Shown here piece by piece: positions 35,421 through 44,752 of a stretch of 64,000 nucleotides of DNA. The translations under genes and the position numbers were made by a program. The notes beneath the pieces were generated by a model. The model saw nothing but the letters and a program-made list of their open reading frames with translations, was not told where the DNA came from and searched no databases. Numbering within the stretch: the first letter of the stretch is position 1; every line of letters starts with the position of its first letter. The DNA comes from Bacteroidales bacterium. GTDB taxonomy: Bacteria > Bacteroidota > Bacteroidia > Bacteroidales > FEN-979. The stretch spans positions 10,007-74,006 of the forward strand of contig JALNWG010000015.1 of NCBI GenBank assembly GCA_023231005.1, read 5' to 3'.

Positions 35421-36179
35421 ATGGATAAAACAACGAAGATCGTATTGATTGATGATGATAAAACGGTCATTCTTTCACTTAGTACTTTACTCGCAACACA
35501 ATTCCATAACATGGAAGTAGTTGGGGTTGCTCATGGTGTTCGGGAGGGAATTCAACTGATTGATTCAACAACGCCGGATTTGGTGTTTCTTGATATCAAC
35601 ATGCCGGATGGTGAAGGTTTTGAAGTGATTGAACGGGTTACCTATAAAAATTTCCAGGTTATTTTTATTACCGCATTCGATAAGTATGCTGTCCGCGCTT
35701 TTGAATTTTCAGCTCTCCATTACCTCATCAAACCAGTTACACTGGAAATGCTGGAGTCGGCAATCAACCGGTACAAAGATGTAAAAGTCGATGAAATAGA
35801 CAACCGTTTAAATGTACTGCGCGACTCTTTGAAAAGTAAAAATGAAAAGATCATTATCCCTTCCACCGATGGCTTGAATATTGTTAAGTTAAGTGATATA
35901 ATCCGGCTCGAAGCAAGTGATGTTTATACCCTCTTTTTCATGGCAAACGGACAACGGTTTGTTGCTTCCAAACCATTAAACAACTACGAAAGAATTCTGG
36001 AAGATCTTCCGTTTTCACGTGTTCATAGCAAACATCTGATCAATCTCATGTATATTAAACGATATATTAAAGGGAAAGGTGGTTCCGTTATTCTTGAAGA
36101 CAATACCGAGGTGGAAGTTTCGGTTCGGAAAAAAGCTGATTTTATTGAGAAATTGAAGAATTTTGCCAGGTTTGTTTAG
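35421..36179 (+). CDS. LytTR-family response regulator
   Basis: 252 residues. The receiver domain has the acidic pocket DDDK (residues 11-14), the phospho-acceptor Asp58 in VFLDINMPDG, and a Lys in HYLIKPVT. Residues about 145-250 are a LytTR DNA-binding domain (LEASDVYTLFFMANGQRFVA, HSKHLINLMYIKRY). It would bind direct-repeat promoters after phosphorylation. No partner LytS-type kinase is adjacent, so it is an orphan in this window. Its targets are unknown. Confidence 0.92.
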   Translation: MDKTTKIVLIDDDKTVILSLSTLLATQFHNMEVVGVAHGVREGIQLIDSTTPDLVFLDINMPDGEGFEVIERVTYKNFQVIFITAFDKYAVRAFEFSALHYLIKPVTLEMLESAINRYKDVKVDEIDNRLNVLRDSLKSKNEKIIIPSTDGLNIVKLSDIIRLEASDVYTLFFMANGQRFVASKPLNNYERILEDLPFSRVHSKHLINLMYIKRYIKGKGGSVILEDNTEVEVSVRKKADFIEKLKNFARFV

Positions 36180-36199
36180 ACAGACCTAAAGGACAATTA

Positions 36200-37291
36200 C
36201 TATACATTAAACCGGATGTGAAGGATATCCCCATCTCCGATTACATAATTTTTTCCTTCAACATTTAATTTTCCGTTTTCCTTACAGGCAAGTTCGCTTT
36301 TAAGCGTGATAAAATCATCGTATTTCATAACTTCAGCGCGGATGAACCCACGTTCAAGGTCGCTGTGAATCACCCCAGCCGCTTGTGGTGCCGTCATCCC
36401 TTTTTTGATGGTCCAAGCTCTGACCTCTTTGGGACCTGCCGTGAAAAAACATTGCAGGTCTAGCAAATGGAAGGCAGTTCTTACCAAACGGTTAACGCCG
36501 GGTTCTGTAAGACCGGCATCCGATAAAAAGGCCAACCGGTCCTCTGGGTTTTCCAACTCGGCGATTTCGGCTTCCATTTTTCCGGCAATGATCAGGACTT
36601 CGGCATTTTCACCGGAAAGGGAATCCATGAACCGAGTGGTGTATTGATTCCCTTTGAGGGCAGAAGTATCATCCACATTGCAAACATACATTACCGGTTT
36701 GTCGCTTAGCAGGAATAAATCGTCGGTAAATTTTCGATCCTCCTCAGAAACCTGAGCTGTACGTGCGGGTTGAAAAGATTCGAGATGGGATTTAAGGTGC
36801 TGCAATACCTCGAGCCCGCGCTTGGCATCTTTATCACCCGCCTTGATCAGCCTTTCCATCCTCGTAATCTTTTTCTCCACCGACTCCAGATCCTTAATTC
36901 CCAACTCCAGATCCACAATTTCTTTGTCGCGTATTGCATCCACCGACCCTTCGATATGGGGAAGGAGAGGGTCATCAAAACACCGCACTACATGAATCAG
37001 GGCATCCACATTCCGGATATCAGAGAGAAATTTATTGCCTTCTGTATGACTTCCTCCTTTGGAAAGCCCGGGGATGTCGACCATTTCAATAGTCGCAGTA
37101 ACAATTTTTGCGGATTTAATAAGTGCATCGATAGCAAACAGGCGCGGATCAGGCACATTGATTATCCCGAGGTTTGACTTGGTCCCTGAAAAAGCAGCCT
37201 GATGAGTCTCTGCACGATTGCTTGAGATACAATTAAATAAAGTTGTCTTCCCGGAACCGGAAAGCCCGATAATTCCACATTTTAACGGCAT
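36200..37291 (-). CDS. ychF: Obg-like ribosome-binding ATPase YchF
   Basis: 363 residues. G1 is GLSGSGKTTLFN (residues 9-20), G3 is DIPGLSKGG, and a C-terminal TGS domain contains FTAGPKEVRAWTIKKG and HSDLERGFIRAEVM. YchF binds the ribosome and hydrolyses ATP rather than GTP. It is divergent from rpsA with a shared promoter region and ends 20 bases after the convergent LytTR gene. Confidence 0.96.
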   Translation of the reverse strand: MPLKCGIIGLSGSGKTTLFNCISSNRAETHQAAFSGTKSNLGIINVPDPRLFAIDALIKSAKIVTATIEMVDIPGLSKGGSHTEGNKFLSDIRNVDALIHVVRCFDDPLLPHIEGSVDAIRDKEIVDLELGIKDLESVEKKITRMERLIKAGDKDAKRGLEVLQHLKSHLESFQPARTAQVSEEDRKFTDDLFLLSDKPVMYVCNVDDTSALKGNQYTTRFMDSLSGENAEVLIIAGKMEAEIAELENPEDRLAFLSDAGLTEPGVNRLVRTAFHLLDLQCFFTAGPKEVRAWTIKKGMTAPQAAGVIHSDLERGFIRAEVMKYDDFITLKSELACKENGKLNVEGKNYVIGDGDILHIRFNV

Positions 37292-37311
37292 GAATGATAA
37301 AAATTAAGGTG

Positions 37312-37319
37312 CAAAGATA
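37312..37319 (-). promoter_or_regulatory. -7 promoter element for ychF
   Basis: TATCTTTG on the minus strand, continuing as TATCTTTGCACC. The last eight bases are identical to those of the divergent rpsA promoter. It lies 20 bases before the ychF ATG. Confidence 0.55.
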
Positions 37320-37348
37320 AGGAAATCAGCGTAATTAAAACCGTATAT

Positions 37349-37379
37349 TTTGGCAATCGTAAATTCTTTCTTACCTTTG
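37349..37379 (+). promoter_or_regulatory. Complete sigma-ABfr-type promoter for rpsA
   Basis: A -33 TTTG (37349-37352) is followed by exactly 19 bases and a -7 TACCTTTG (37372-37379). This is one of the best matches in the window to the Bacteroidota consensus TTTG-N19-TAnnTTTG. Transcription would begin near 37384-37386, giving a leader of roughly 108 bases. Confidence 0.72.
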
Positions 37380-37402
37380 CACCCCATTTTGTCAGGGGTG
37401 AA

Positions 37403-37504
37403 ATGGAAAATCGTTCTTTATTTGAATTCCCTGAAAATAAACCAAATGTTAAACCCGGTTGGCGCAATCGCGCTGCCACAAAGCAAAAAGTAAATGACTC
37501 CTGA
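37403..37504 (+). CDS. Possible 33-residue leader peptide overlapping rpsA
   Basis: ATG at 37403 opens 33 codons ending in TGA at 37502-37504, 11 bases into rpsA in another frame. The peptide starts MENRSLFEFPENKPNVKPGW and ends KQKVNDS; it is hydrophilic with no signal sequence. It fills almost the whole untranslated leader predicted from the promoter at 37349-37379. Overlap of its stop with the rpsA start could couple the two and allow feedback on S1 synthesis. No homology evidence is available to me, so coding is only a possibility. Confidence 0.35.
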   Translation: MENRSLFEFPENKPNVKPGWRNRAATKQKVNDS

Positions 37505-39578
37505 AGAAAACAATGTAAACATGGAGCAGAATGCTGAACCCAATGTTGAAAAAATTGTAAACACTGAACCAGTAGCTTCCGATGTAGAAGCGGTGAAAAC
37601 AGAAATCCCGGTCGAACCAGTCGCTGAACCCATTAATCAGCCTGTTGCAGAAGCCGTACCTGTTGAACCTGAATCAAAGCCAAAAAGACATCGTCCTTCT
37701 AATGAAGATCTGAAGAATTTTGATTGGGACGCAATCGGAAAAAAACACGAAATTTATTCCAATGATGAACGCCGTAAACTGGAAGATGTTTATGACCAAA
37801 CACTCCGCGCAATTCAGGATCACGAAGTGATCGAAGGAACGGTGGTTACCATGACCAACCGCGAAGTAGTAGTGAATATCGGCTTCAAATCCGATGGGGT
37901 TATTCAAATCAATGAATTCCGTTATAATCCGGATTTGAAAATCGGAGATAAAGTTGAAGTATACGTAGAAAATCAGGAAGATACTAGTGGTCAGTTGCTC
38001 CTTTCCCATAAAAAAGCCAGAATCCTTAAATCCTGGGAACGCATCAATGATGCTTATGAGAAACAAGAAATCATTAAAGGTTATGTGAAATCCCGTACCA
38101 AAGGCGGCTTGATCGTTGATATTTTTGGTATCGAAGCCTTCCTTCCCGGATCGCAGATTGATGTAAAACCCATCCGCGATTACGATGTTTTCGTGGATAA
38201 AGTAATGGAATTCAAGGTTGTAAAAATCAACCATGAATACAAAAATGTAGTGGTTTCCCATAAAGCACTGATCGAAGATGAACTGGAAGCCCAAAAAGCA
38301 GAGATCATTAAAAAGCTTGAAAAAGGACAGATCCTCGAAGGTACTGTTAAAAATATCACCAGCTATGGCGTATTTGTTGACCTCGGTGGAGTAGATGGTC
38401 TTATCCATATTACCGACTTAAGCTGGGGACGTATCAACCACCCCGAAGAAATCGTAAAACTGGATCAGAAAATCAAAGTCGTTATTCTTGATTTTGATGA
38501 TAATAAAAAACGAATTGCCCTTGGTTTGAAACAATTGACCCCGCACCCCTGGGATTCCCTTGACCAGAACCTTAAAATTGGTGACAAGGTAAAAGGTAAG
38601 GTTGTTGTAATTGCCGATTATGGTGCATTTGTAGAAATTACTACGGGCGTTGAAGGTCTGATCCACGTTTCTGAAATGTCGTGGTCACAACACCTCCGTA
38701 CCGCCCATGATTTCCTTAAAGTTGGTCAGGAAGTTGAAGCTGTCATCCTTACCCTTGATCGCGAAGAACGTAAAATGTCGATGGGTATCAAACAATTAAT
38801 TCCAGATCCCTGGGCTAATATCAAGGAAAAATATCCCCTTAAGTCGAAACATACTGCTACCGTCCGCAATTTTACCAACTTCGGTATTTTTGTTGAACTG
38901 GAAGAGGGTGTAGATGGATTGATCCATATTTCCGATTTGAGTTGGTCAAAGAAAATCAAGCATCCTGCAGAATTTACCAAGATCGGTGAAACCATCGAAG
39001 TGATTGTTCTGGATGTGGATGTGGATAACCGTAGACTCAGTCTGGGACATAAACAATTAGAAGAAAATCCCTGGGATGTTTTCGAAAGTGTTTTTGCCAT
39101 CGGATCGGTACATAAGGGTACCATTGTCAGTATGAACGATAAAGGTGCCATTGTGGCACTTCCTTATGGTGTTGAGGGTTTTGCCCCGCTTCGTCATCTT
39201 GGCAAGGAAGACAATACCCAGGCTAGAGAAGAAGAGGCCTTGGATTTCAAGGTGATCGAATTTTCTAAGGAAAATAAGAAGATCATCCTTTCTCATAGCA
39301 AAATCCATCAGGATGAAGTAAATGCTGAACGGAATAAGGAAGCTAAAACCGGCTTGAAAACCGAAAAAGATACCAAGAAAGCGGTCAAGAAAATAAAAGA
39401 CAACCTGGAGAAGACGACCCTTGGCGATATCGAATCTTTAGCTAACCTGAAAGCCGATATGGTTGCTGCAGAAGAAAAAGCAGCCGCTAAAAAACCAGCT
39501 AAAAAGGAAGAACCAAAACCTGAAGCTGAACCAAAACCTGAAGCTGAACCTGCTGCTGAAGAACCAACAGTAGAATAA
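37494..39578 (+). CDS. rpsA: 30S ribosomal protein S1
   Basis: 694 residues, longer than the 557-residue E. coli protein. An acidic N-terminal extension of about 75 residues precedes six S1 domains. Domain starts are visible at EGTVVTMTNREVVVNIG, KGYVKSRTKGGLIVDIF, EGTVKNITSYGVFVDLGG, KGKVVVIADYGAFVEI, TATVRNFTNFGIFVELE and KGTIVSMNDKGAIVALP. The tail is rich in Lys, Ala, Glu and Pro. S1 binds mRNA on the 30S subunit. This matters in Bacteroidota, where Shine-Dalgarno pairing is rare. rnz starts six bases downstream. Confidence 0.97.
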   Translation: MTPEENNVNMEQNAEPNVEKIVNTEPVASDVEAVKTEIPVEPVAEPINQPVAEAVPVEPESKPKRHRPSNEDLKNFDWDAIGKKHEIYSNDERRKLEDVYDQTLRAIQDHEVIEGTVVTMTNREVVVNIGFKSDGVIQINEFRYNPDLKIGDKVEVYVENQEDTSGQLLLSHKKARILKSWERINDAYEKQEIIKGYVKSRTKGGLIVDIFGIEAFLPGSQIDVKPIRDYDVFVDKVMEFKVVKINHEYKNVVVSHKALIEDELEAQKAEIIKKLEKGQILEGTVKNITSYGVFVDLGGVDGLIHITDLSWGRINHPEEIVKLDQKIKVVILDFDDNKKRIALGLKQLTPHPWDSLDQNLKIGDKVKGKVVVIADYGAFVEITTGVEGLIHVSEMSWSQHLRTAHDFLKVGQEVEAVILTLDREERKMSMGIKQLIPDPWANIKEKYPLKSKHTATVRNFTNFGIFVELEEGVDGLIHISDLSWSKKIKHPAEFTKIGETIEVIVLDVDVDNRRLSLGHKQLEENPWDVFESVFAIGSVHKGTIVSMNDKGAIVALPYGVEGFAPLRHLGKEDNTQAREEEALDFKVIEFSKENKKIILSHSKIHQDEVNAERNKEAKTGLKTEKDTKKAVKKIKDNLEKTTLGDIESLANLKADMVAAEEKAAAKKPAKKEEPKPEAEPKPEAEPAAEEPTVE
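39510..39545. repeat. 18-bp perfect tandem duplication in rpsA tail
   Basis: GAACCAAAACCTGAAGCT occurs twice without spacer and encodes EPKPEA twice near the C-terminus of S1. Confidence 0.9.
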
Positions 39579-39584
39579 ACGGCC

Positions 39585-40373
39585 ATGACTTTTTCGTTGA
39601 CAGTGCTTGGCAGCAGTGCTGCAATTCCGGCCAACGATCGAAATCTTAGCGCTCATTTGCTTAATGCAAATGAGCGCTTCTTTTTAATCGATTGCGGAGA
39701 AGGAACCCAGTTCCAACTGAGAAAATTTCATATCTCATTACAGAAAATACGGTATATCTTTATCAGTCATCTGCATGGTGATCATTATTTCGGATTGATT
39801 GGCTTGCTCAACTCGATGCACCTCCTTGGGCGAAAAACAGAACTTCACCTTTTTGGCCCTCCCAGACTGATGGAAGTGTTAGATCTTCAAATGGAACTTT
39901 CACTGACCCGGTTGGTATTTCCCTTGGTTTTCCATCCATTGATTATGGATCAACATGTTTTAATACACGAAGACGATCATTTGTCTATTCATAGTTTTCC
40001 ACTAAAACACGCTGTGCCAACTTGTGGTTTTATATTCCGTGAGAAAAACCCTCCGCGCAAAATCGTTATTCCACGTTCCTACGCCTATTGCAGCGACACT
40101 GTTTATACGGAGTCCATTATTCCATATATCTCCGGAGTTAAATTGTTATATCATGAGTCAACGTTTATGGAAGATCTGGCAGGAGCAGCAGCGGAAAAAT
40201 TCCATACCACAGCTAAAGAGGCCGCTACACTCGCTCAAAAAGCACAGGTAACGAAGTTACTCCTTGGACATTTCTCAGCCAGATATGAAGATTTAACCCC
40301 TCTTCTTGAAGAAGCAAAATCTGTTTTTTTTGAATCTTACGTTGCACAAGAAGGAACATCCCTTGAAATCTGA
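39585..40373 (+). CDS. rnz: Ribonuclease Z, short form
   Basis: 262 residues, against about 300-310 for most family members. Metal ligands are present: HLHGDH at residues 62-67, His142 in PLKHAVP, Asp171 in YAYCSDT, LLYHESTF near 190 and GHFSARY near 240. The segment that normally separates the GFIF block from PRSYAYCSDT, about 40 residues in my recollection of Bacteroidales homologues, is reduced to a few residues around 152-163. The frame is intact. RNase Z matures tRNA 3' ends. It lies six bases after rpsA. Confidence 0.88.
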   Translation: MTFSLTVLGSSAAIPANDRNLSAHLLNANERFFLIDCGEGTQFQLRKFHISLQKIRYIFISHLHGDHYFGLIGLLNSMHLLGRKTELHLFGPPRLMEVLDLQMELSLTRLVFPLVFHPLIMDQHVLIHEDDHLSIHSFPLKHAVPTCGFIFREKNPPRKIVIPRSYAYCSDTVYTESIIPYISGVKLLYHESTFMEDLAGAAAEKFHTTAKEAATLAQKAQVTKLLLGHFSARYEDLTPLLEEAKSVFFESYVAQEGTSLEI

Positions 40374-40409
40374 CGGAAAACTCCTTTAAATAGATTCAGC
40401 CCCATTTCG

Positions 40410-43307
40410 CTATTTTTTTATGGCTTCATACAGAATCTCTATTGGATGGTATGCTGTATGACCGGTTCCATCTTTAATTTGATTTCTGCAGGAAGTCCCT
40501 GGAGCAGCAATTATCACTTCAGTATCAGATTTTCGTATTTCCGGGAAAAGGATTAGCTCTCCTACTTTCATCGATACCTGATAATGCTCCTTTTCATATC
40601 CGAATGCCCCTGCCATGCCACAACATCCCGATTTGATCTCTTCCACCTGATAGTTGACAGGGATAGAAAGCATTTTTTTTGTGGATTCTACCGAAGCCAA
40701 TGCTTTTTGATGACAATGACCATGAAGTTTGATTTGTTTCGACTCTGTGGTAAACAGAGAGGCGGGAGGCACGTTGCGAAGAATGAATTCATCAAACATC
40801 AGCGCGTTTTTTGCCAATTTTTGTGCCGCTTCCTGTAACGACCGGTCTGCCAGATCAGGATATTCATCACGGAAGGTTAGAATGGCTGATGGCTCAATTC
40901 CAATCAACGGAGTATCTTCCGTTATAAGATCTTTTAATTTATGAATGTTTTCATTTGCCAGTTTTTTTGCTCTTCTGATCAACCCTTTGGAAAGGAAGGT
41001 TCGTCCACTTTCTTCATGATCGGGAAGAATAACACGGTATCCAAAAATATTCAGCAGTTTGATCGCTTTCATGCCAATCTCCACATCATTGAAATTAGAG
41101 AATTCATCGGCAAAGAGATATACAACTTTTGTAAGATCCTCTTTTTGCGGGTACTTTGCAGCCCAGGCCCGGAGCGTAGTTGAATATAGAAGCGGAATAT
41201 TCCGCTCCGGGGCAAACCCAATGCACATTTTTGTAATTTCCGAGAAAAATTTATTTTTCTGAAAGAAATTAAAAAGTGATGGGACAAGGCTTCCCAATTT
41301 ATTGATTCGGGTGATATTGGCGATGAGCCATGATCGGAATGGAACTCCATGAGCATCGTAATAATGTTGAAGAAATTCTGCTTTGAGTTTCGCTATATCC
41401 ACATTTGAAGGGCACTCGGATTTGCAGGCTTTGCAAGAGAGGCATAAATCCATCACCCCATAAATTTCGGGATGATCAAAGGGGTTAGCTTTTGTAGAAT
41501 TGGTGAGAAACTCACGGAGGATATTTGCACGGGCGCGGGTAGTGGCTTGTTCGTCTTTTAGAGCCATATAAGAAGGACACATCCAGCGACCGGTTATGGG
41601 GGTGTTTCGGCAATCTCCCGAGCCATTGCATTGTTCTGCAGCTCTAAGGATTCCATGGCTTTTCGAAAAATCAAAGATCGTGGGAATATCTTTTCCCGGT
41701 TTTCCGGCTTCAAATCTAAGATGGGTATTCATCTTAGGAGTATCCACAATTTTATTGGGATTAAAGAGATGAAAGGGATCCCATAGTTGCTTAATATCTT
41801 TAAGCAACTGATAATTTCTTTCTCCCAGCATCAACGGAATAAATTCACCCCTTAGCCGTCCGTCTCCATGTTCACCGGATAGGGAACCTTTGAATTTTTT
41901 AACAAGATAAGCGGTTTCCAGCGCTACTGTATGGAAAAGCTCAACATCTCCAGGATCTTTCAGATTCAATACCGGACGAAGATGTAACTCGCCGGAACCA
42001 ACATGAGCATAATACACACACGAAAGGCCATGACTGGAAAGCATCTGATCGAAAGCAGCAATATATTCCGGCAATACCGATGGATGCACCGCCGTATCTT
42101 CAGTTACCGGAACGGGTTTACGATCACCGGGATAATTTGACAGAACACCAAGACCTGCTTTCCTCAAGTCCCATACTTTTTTTACATCCGGAGGAAATAC
42201 AATAGGAAAATGGTGCCCCAAACCATTGGCCCTAAGTTCAGCTTCAATTCTTTTGTATATTGAAGTGATCTCTTCTCTTGTTTGACGGGCAAATTCAATA
42301 ATCAGGATTGCACCCGGATCGCCTTCGATGAAAAAACGGTTCTGTCGTTGGGTGATGTTATCTTTGGTACAATCCATGATGGCTTTATCCATCAATTCAA
42401 CACTACCTGGTTCATATTTCAGAGCAATCAGATTGGCTTTTAATGCTTCGGTAACGCTGTGACAATGAACACAGATTAATGCTTTCTCTTTGGGGGGCAA
42501 GGGGACCAGGTTGAGTTTGATTTCGGTCATGAACATCAAAGTGCCTTCCGACCCTGCAATTAATTTGGAGAAGTTGAACGGTGCCCTGTCGAGCAGAAGA
42601 TCAAGAGCATATCCTGTATTTCGACGGTGAATGGAGGGATCAGGATATTCGTTTCGGATGGATTCCTGATTTTCGGGATTTGAAAGGATTTCGTCAATTT
42701 GCCTGTAAATACGATTTTCAAGAGTATTCCCGATGCATTTCAGTTTAAATTCTGCTGGGGTGAGGGATTTAAACTCAACTTCCGAGCCATCGCTGAGGAA
42801 CCCTTTTACAGAAATTACATGGTCACGGGTACTGCCATACAAAATCGAATGGGCCCCGCAGGAGTTATTCCCCACCATACCTCCCATCATACACCGGCTC
42901 GAAGTACTCGTTTCTGGCCCGAAAAACAAACCTCTGTTTTCTACAGCTTTGTTCAACTCATCCAGGATCACTCCGGGTTGAACTCGGACCCAATGCGCTG
43001 TGGCATTTATTTCCAGAATGCTGGTCATATAGCGTGATACATCTACCACCAACCCCGAACCAACCACCTGCCCGGCAAGAGAAGTGCCGGCAGTCCTCGG
43101 AATCAAGGAGATTTTTTCGGCATTTGCAAAAGCTATAAGCCGTGAAATATCCAGTTCGTTTTTCGGTCTGACAACACCCAACGGAATTTCCCGATAAGCG
43201 GAAGCATCTGTGGCATAAAGTGTCCGGTAAACATCATCAAGATATACATCTCCTTCAAGTTGCGTGGAAAAATCTTTCAGTTTAGCCTGTTGTTCCTGGA
43301 TTGTCAT
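40410..43307 (-). CDS. FAD-linked and Fe-S dehydrogenase (D-2-hydroxyacid type, YdiJ-like)
   Basis: 965 residues. The N-terminal half is a PCMH-type FAD domain (IPRTAGTSLAGQVVGSGLVV, GPETSTSSRCMMGGMVGNNS) with an FAD-linked oxidase C-terminal domain (HVGSGELHLRPVL, SGEHGDGRLRGEF). Residues about 580-965 hold a ferredoxin-type domain (CNGSGDCR, CLSCKACKSECPS) and a CCG domain (HGHCHQKAL, SGCCGMAGAFGYEKEH). Such fusions oxidise D-lactate or D-2-hydroxyglutarate and pass electrons to quinone or ferredoxin. The start overlaps the previous gene's stop by one base. The substrate is not decided by sequence. Confidence 0.9.
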   Translation of the reverse strand: MTIQEQQAKLKDFSTQLEGDVYLDDVYRTLYATDASAYREIPLGVVRPKNELDISRLIAFANAEKISLIPRTAGTSLAGQVVGSGLVVDVSRYMTSILEINATAHWVRVQPGVILDELNKAVENRGLFFGPETSTSSRCMMGGMVGNNSCGAHSILYGSTRDHVISVKGFLSDGSEVEFKSLTPAEFKLKCIGNTLENRIYRQIDEILSNPENQESIRNEYPDPSIHRRNTGYALDLLLDRAPFNFSKLIAGSEGTLMFMTEIKLNLVPLPPKEKALICVHCHSVTEALKANLIALKYEPGSVELMDKAIMDCTKDNITQRQNRFFIEGDPGAILIIEFARQTREEITSIYKRIEAELRANGLGHHFPIVFPPDVKKVWDLRKAGLGVLSNYPGDRKPVPVTEDTAVHPSVLPEYIAAFDQMLSSHGLSCVYYAHVGSGELHLRPVLNLKDPGDVELFHTVALETAYLVKKFKGSLSGEHGDGRLRGEFIPLMLGERNYQLLKDIKQLWDPFHLFNPNKIVDTPKMNTHLRFEAGKPGKDIPTIFDFSKSHGILRAAEQCNGSGDCRNTPITGRWMCPSYMALKDEQATTRARANILREFLTNSTKANPFDHPEIYGVMDLCLSCKACKSECPSNVDIAKLKAEFLQHYYDAHGVPFRSWLIANITRINKLGSLVPSLFNFFQKNKFFSEITKMCIGFAPERNIPLLYSTTLRAWAAKYPQKEDLTKVVYLFADEFSNFNDVEIGMKAIKLLNIFGYRVILPDHEESGRTFLSKGLIRRAKKLANENIHKLKDLITEDTPLIGIEPSAILTFRDEYPDLADRSLQEAAQKLAKNALMFDEFILRNVPPASLFTTESKQIKLHGHCHQKALASVESTKKMLSIPVNYQVEEIKSGCCGMAGAFGYEKEHYQVSMKVGELILFPEIRKSDTEVIIAAPGTSCRNQIKDGTGHTAYHPIEILYEAIKK

Positions 43308-44719
43308 TACTTCATTTTTTGTAGAATATCAAAAAAAGCAGGTGAATTCTTCAAAGATTTGAATTCGGGTTGATTGAGGGTTCTGGTTCTGTCAGTAAAC
43401 CCTGTGGAAACAGCAGTCTTCAATAACCGGATACCTTCTAAACTGTCATTGGCTTGCATCCGGATCACCGCACCCAAATACCATGCTTCCGGATTTGTTG
43501 GATCTGCAAGTTGATATATCTTAACCAATTTTCCGGACATCTCCTGGTTATGTTGAGTCATGGCAGCATTCACATTCGAATAACAGAACAAACTTAAAAA
43601 TGCTTTTAACCTGGAATTCATCAAAGTATCTTCCGGGTTTTTATCTTTCATCGATACACCCGACATCTTATTAATTCTGGCTTTCCACCACGCTTCATCT
43701 TTTGAAAACAGGGCATCCATCAATAATTGTTGCTCGTTTTGCTCCTTTTTAAGAATATTATCCCTGTAAAGCGTTTGTTTTTTAAATTCCGGAAGCTGGA
43801 GGATAGCCTGAAGCTCCTTTTCAAAGGAAGTGACCTCCGCTAAACCATCTGCAAATGCTATGGCTTCTTTACATGATTGGACTGCTTCTATCATCCTGTT
43901 TTCTGTCTTTTGTTTCTGGATCCTTTGTACAAAACCCTGCATGATTTTCGAAACCAGTACTTCATCTTTAAGTATTTTCCCATCTTTCATGGCGTTTAAG
44001 GTAATCCATTGAAAAGCATCTTCCATGTTCTCCAGAGGAGGCCAGGCATGGGGACCGGTAAAGGTGGTGATGAAATGTCGCATTTTGAGCAGGTTCAACA
44101 TCCCATCCAATTGCATCATTTCATTCATGTTAAAATCAGCTAAACCTACCAAACCAAAATAATCGAACTTGTAAAGAGGAGGTTGGGATCCTTGCGGGAA
44201 TCCTGCTCCACAGCCAATTACTGCTTTGACTTCGGGATGTAACATCGCAGTTAGACTGGCTATTCTTGAACCTCCGGAAAACCCCATCAAATATATCCTG
44301 TTTGAATCAATGGGGTAATTTTCATGCACCTCATCGAAAAGGCGGGAGATGATATTGAGAACCTTTTCTTCCGATAAACCATTTTTTGAATTATTGGATC
44401 CCAGCATGATAATGCCATATTTTTCGGCTAAATCTTTGTACAATTTTACCGGGAGTAATCCGGAACTATGAGGATCAAAAGCCAAGATAACCGGGTAACG
44501 GAGCGCAGGCGATGAAGGTTTGAGACTTGATGGGAGGTATAGTGCATACGATAACGACGAATCTTTATTTATTCGAATCTTTTCATGGATGACCCCTGAT
44601 TCAGGCAATATAAAAGATTCCGAATTTTTCTTCGTTCCTCCTGACGAACAGGCGGAAACAGTGACCACAAAGAAAAATGCAATGACTATTTTTAAAAAAC
44701 CTTGCTGGTATCTCATCAT
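43307..44719 (-). CDS. Alpha/beta-hydrolase lipoprotein with helical C-terminal half
   Basis: 470 residues from the ATG at 44719; a TTG at 44737 would add six residues. The signal peptide ends in a lipobox (VTVSAC), so it is a lipoprotein. Residues about 60-250 form an alpha/beta-hydrolase domain with nucleophile elbow GFSGGSR and a likely His in TGPHAWPP. The second half is helical and ends in a TPR-like stretch (EAWYLGAVIRMQANDSLEGI). It may be an esterase or peptidase at the outer or inner membrane. The substrate is unknown. It is coupled to the FAD/Fe-S dehydrogenase gene. Confidence 0.75.
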   Translation of the reverse strand: MMRYQQGFLKIVIAFFFVVTVSACSSGGTKKNSESFILPESGVIHEKIRINKDSSLSYALYLPSSLKPSSPALRYPVILAFDPHSSGLLPVKLYKDLAEKYGIIMLGSNNSKNGLSEEKVLNIISRLFDEVHENYPIDSNRIYLMGFSGGSRIASLTAMLHPEVKAVIGCGAGFPQGSQPPLYKFDYFGLVGLADFNMNEMMQLDGMLNLLKMRHFITTFTGPHAWPPLENMEDAFQWITLNAMKDGKILKDEVLVSKIMQGFVQRIQKQKTENRMIEAVQSCKEAIAFADGLAEVTSFEKELQAILQLPEFKKQTLYRDNILKKEQNEQQLLMDALFSKDEAWWKARINKMSGVSMKDKNPEDTLMNSRLKAFLSLFCYSNVNAAMTQHNQEMSGKLVKIYQLADPTNPEAWYLGAVIRMQANDSLEGIRLLKTAVSTGFTDRTRTLNQPEFKSLKNSPAFFDILQKMK

Positions 44720-44752
44720 CTTAGGGTTAGTGATCAAAATTAGAAAAGATTC

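Noticed and set aside
35421..36179. LytTR regulator as controller of hydE
   Set aside because: They are divergent neighbours, but I saw no paired direct repeats in the 89-bp gap that would serve as LytTR sites.
37674..38408. Open frame of 244 codons antisense to rpsA
   Set aside because: It is a shadow of the Lys/Glu-rich S1 coding sequence; the product has only Phe/Ile-rich low-complexity sequence.
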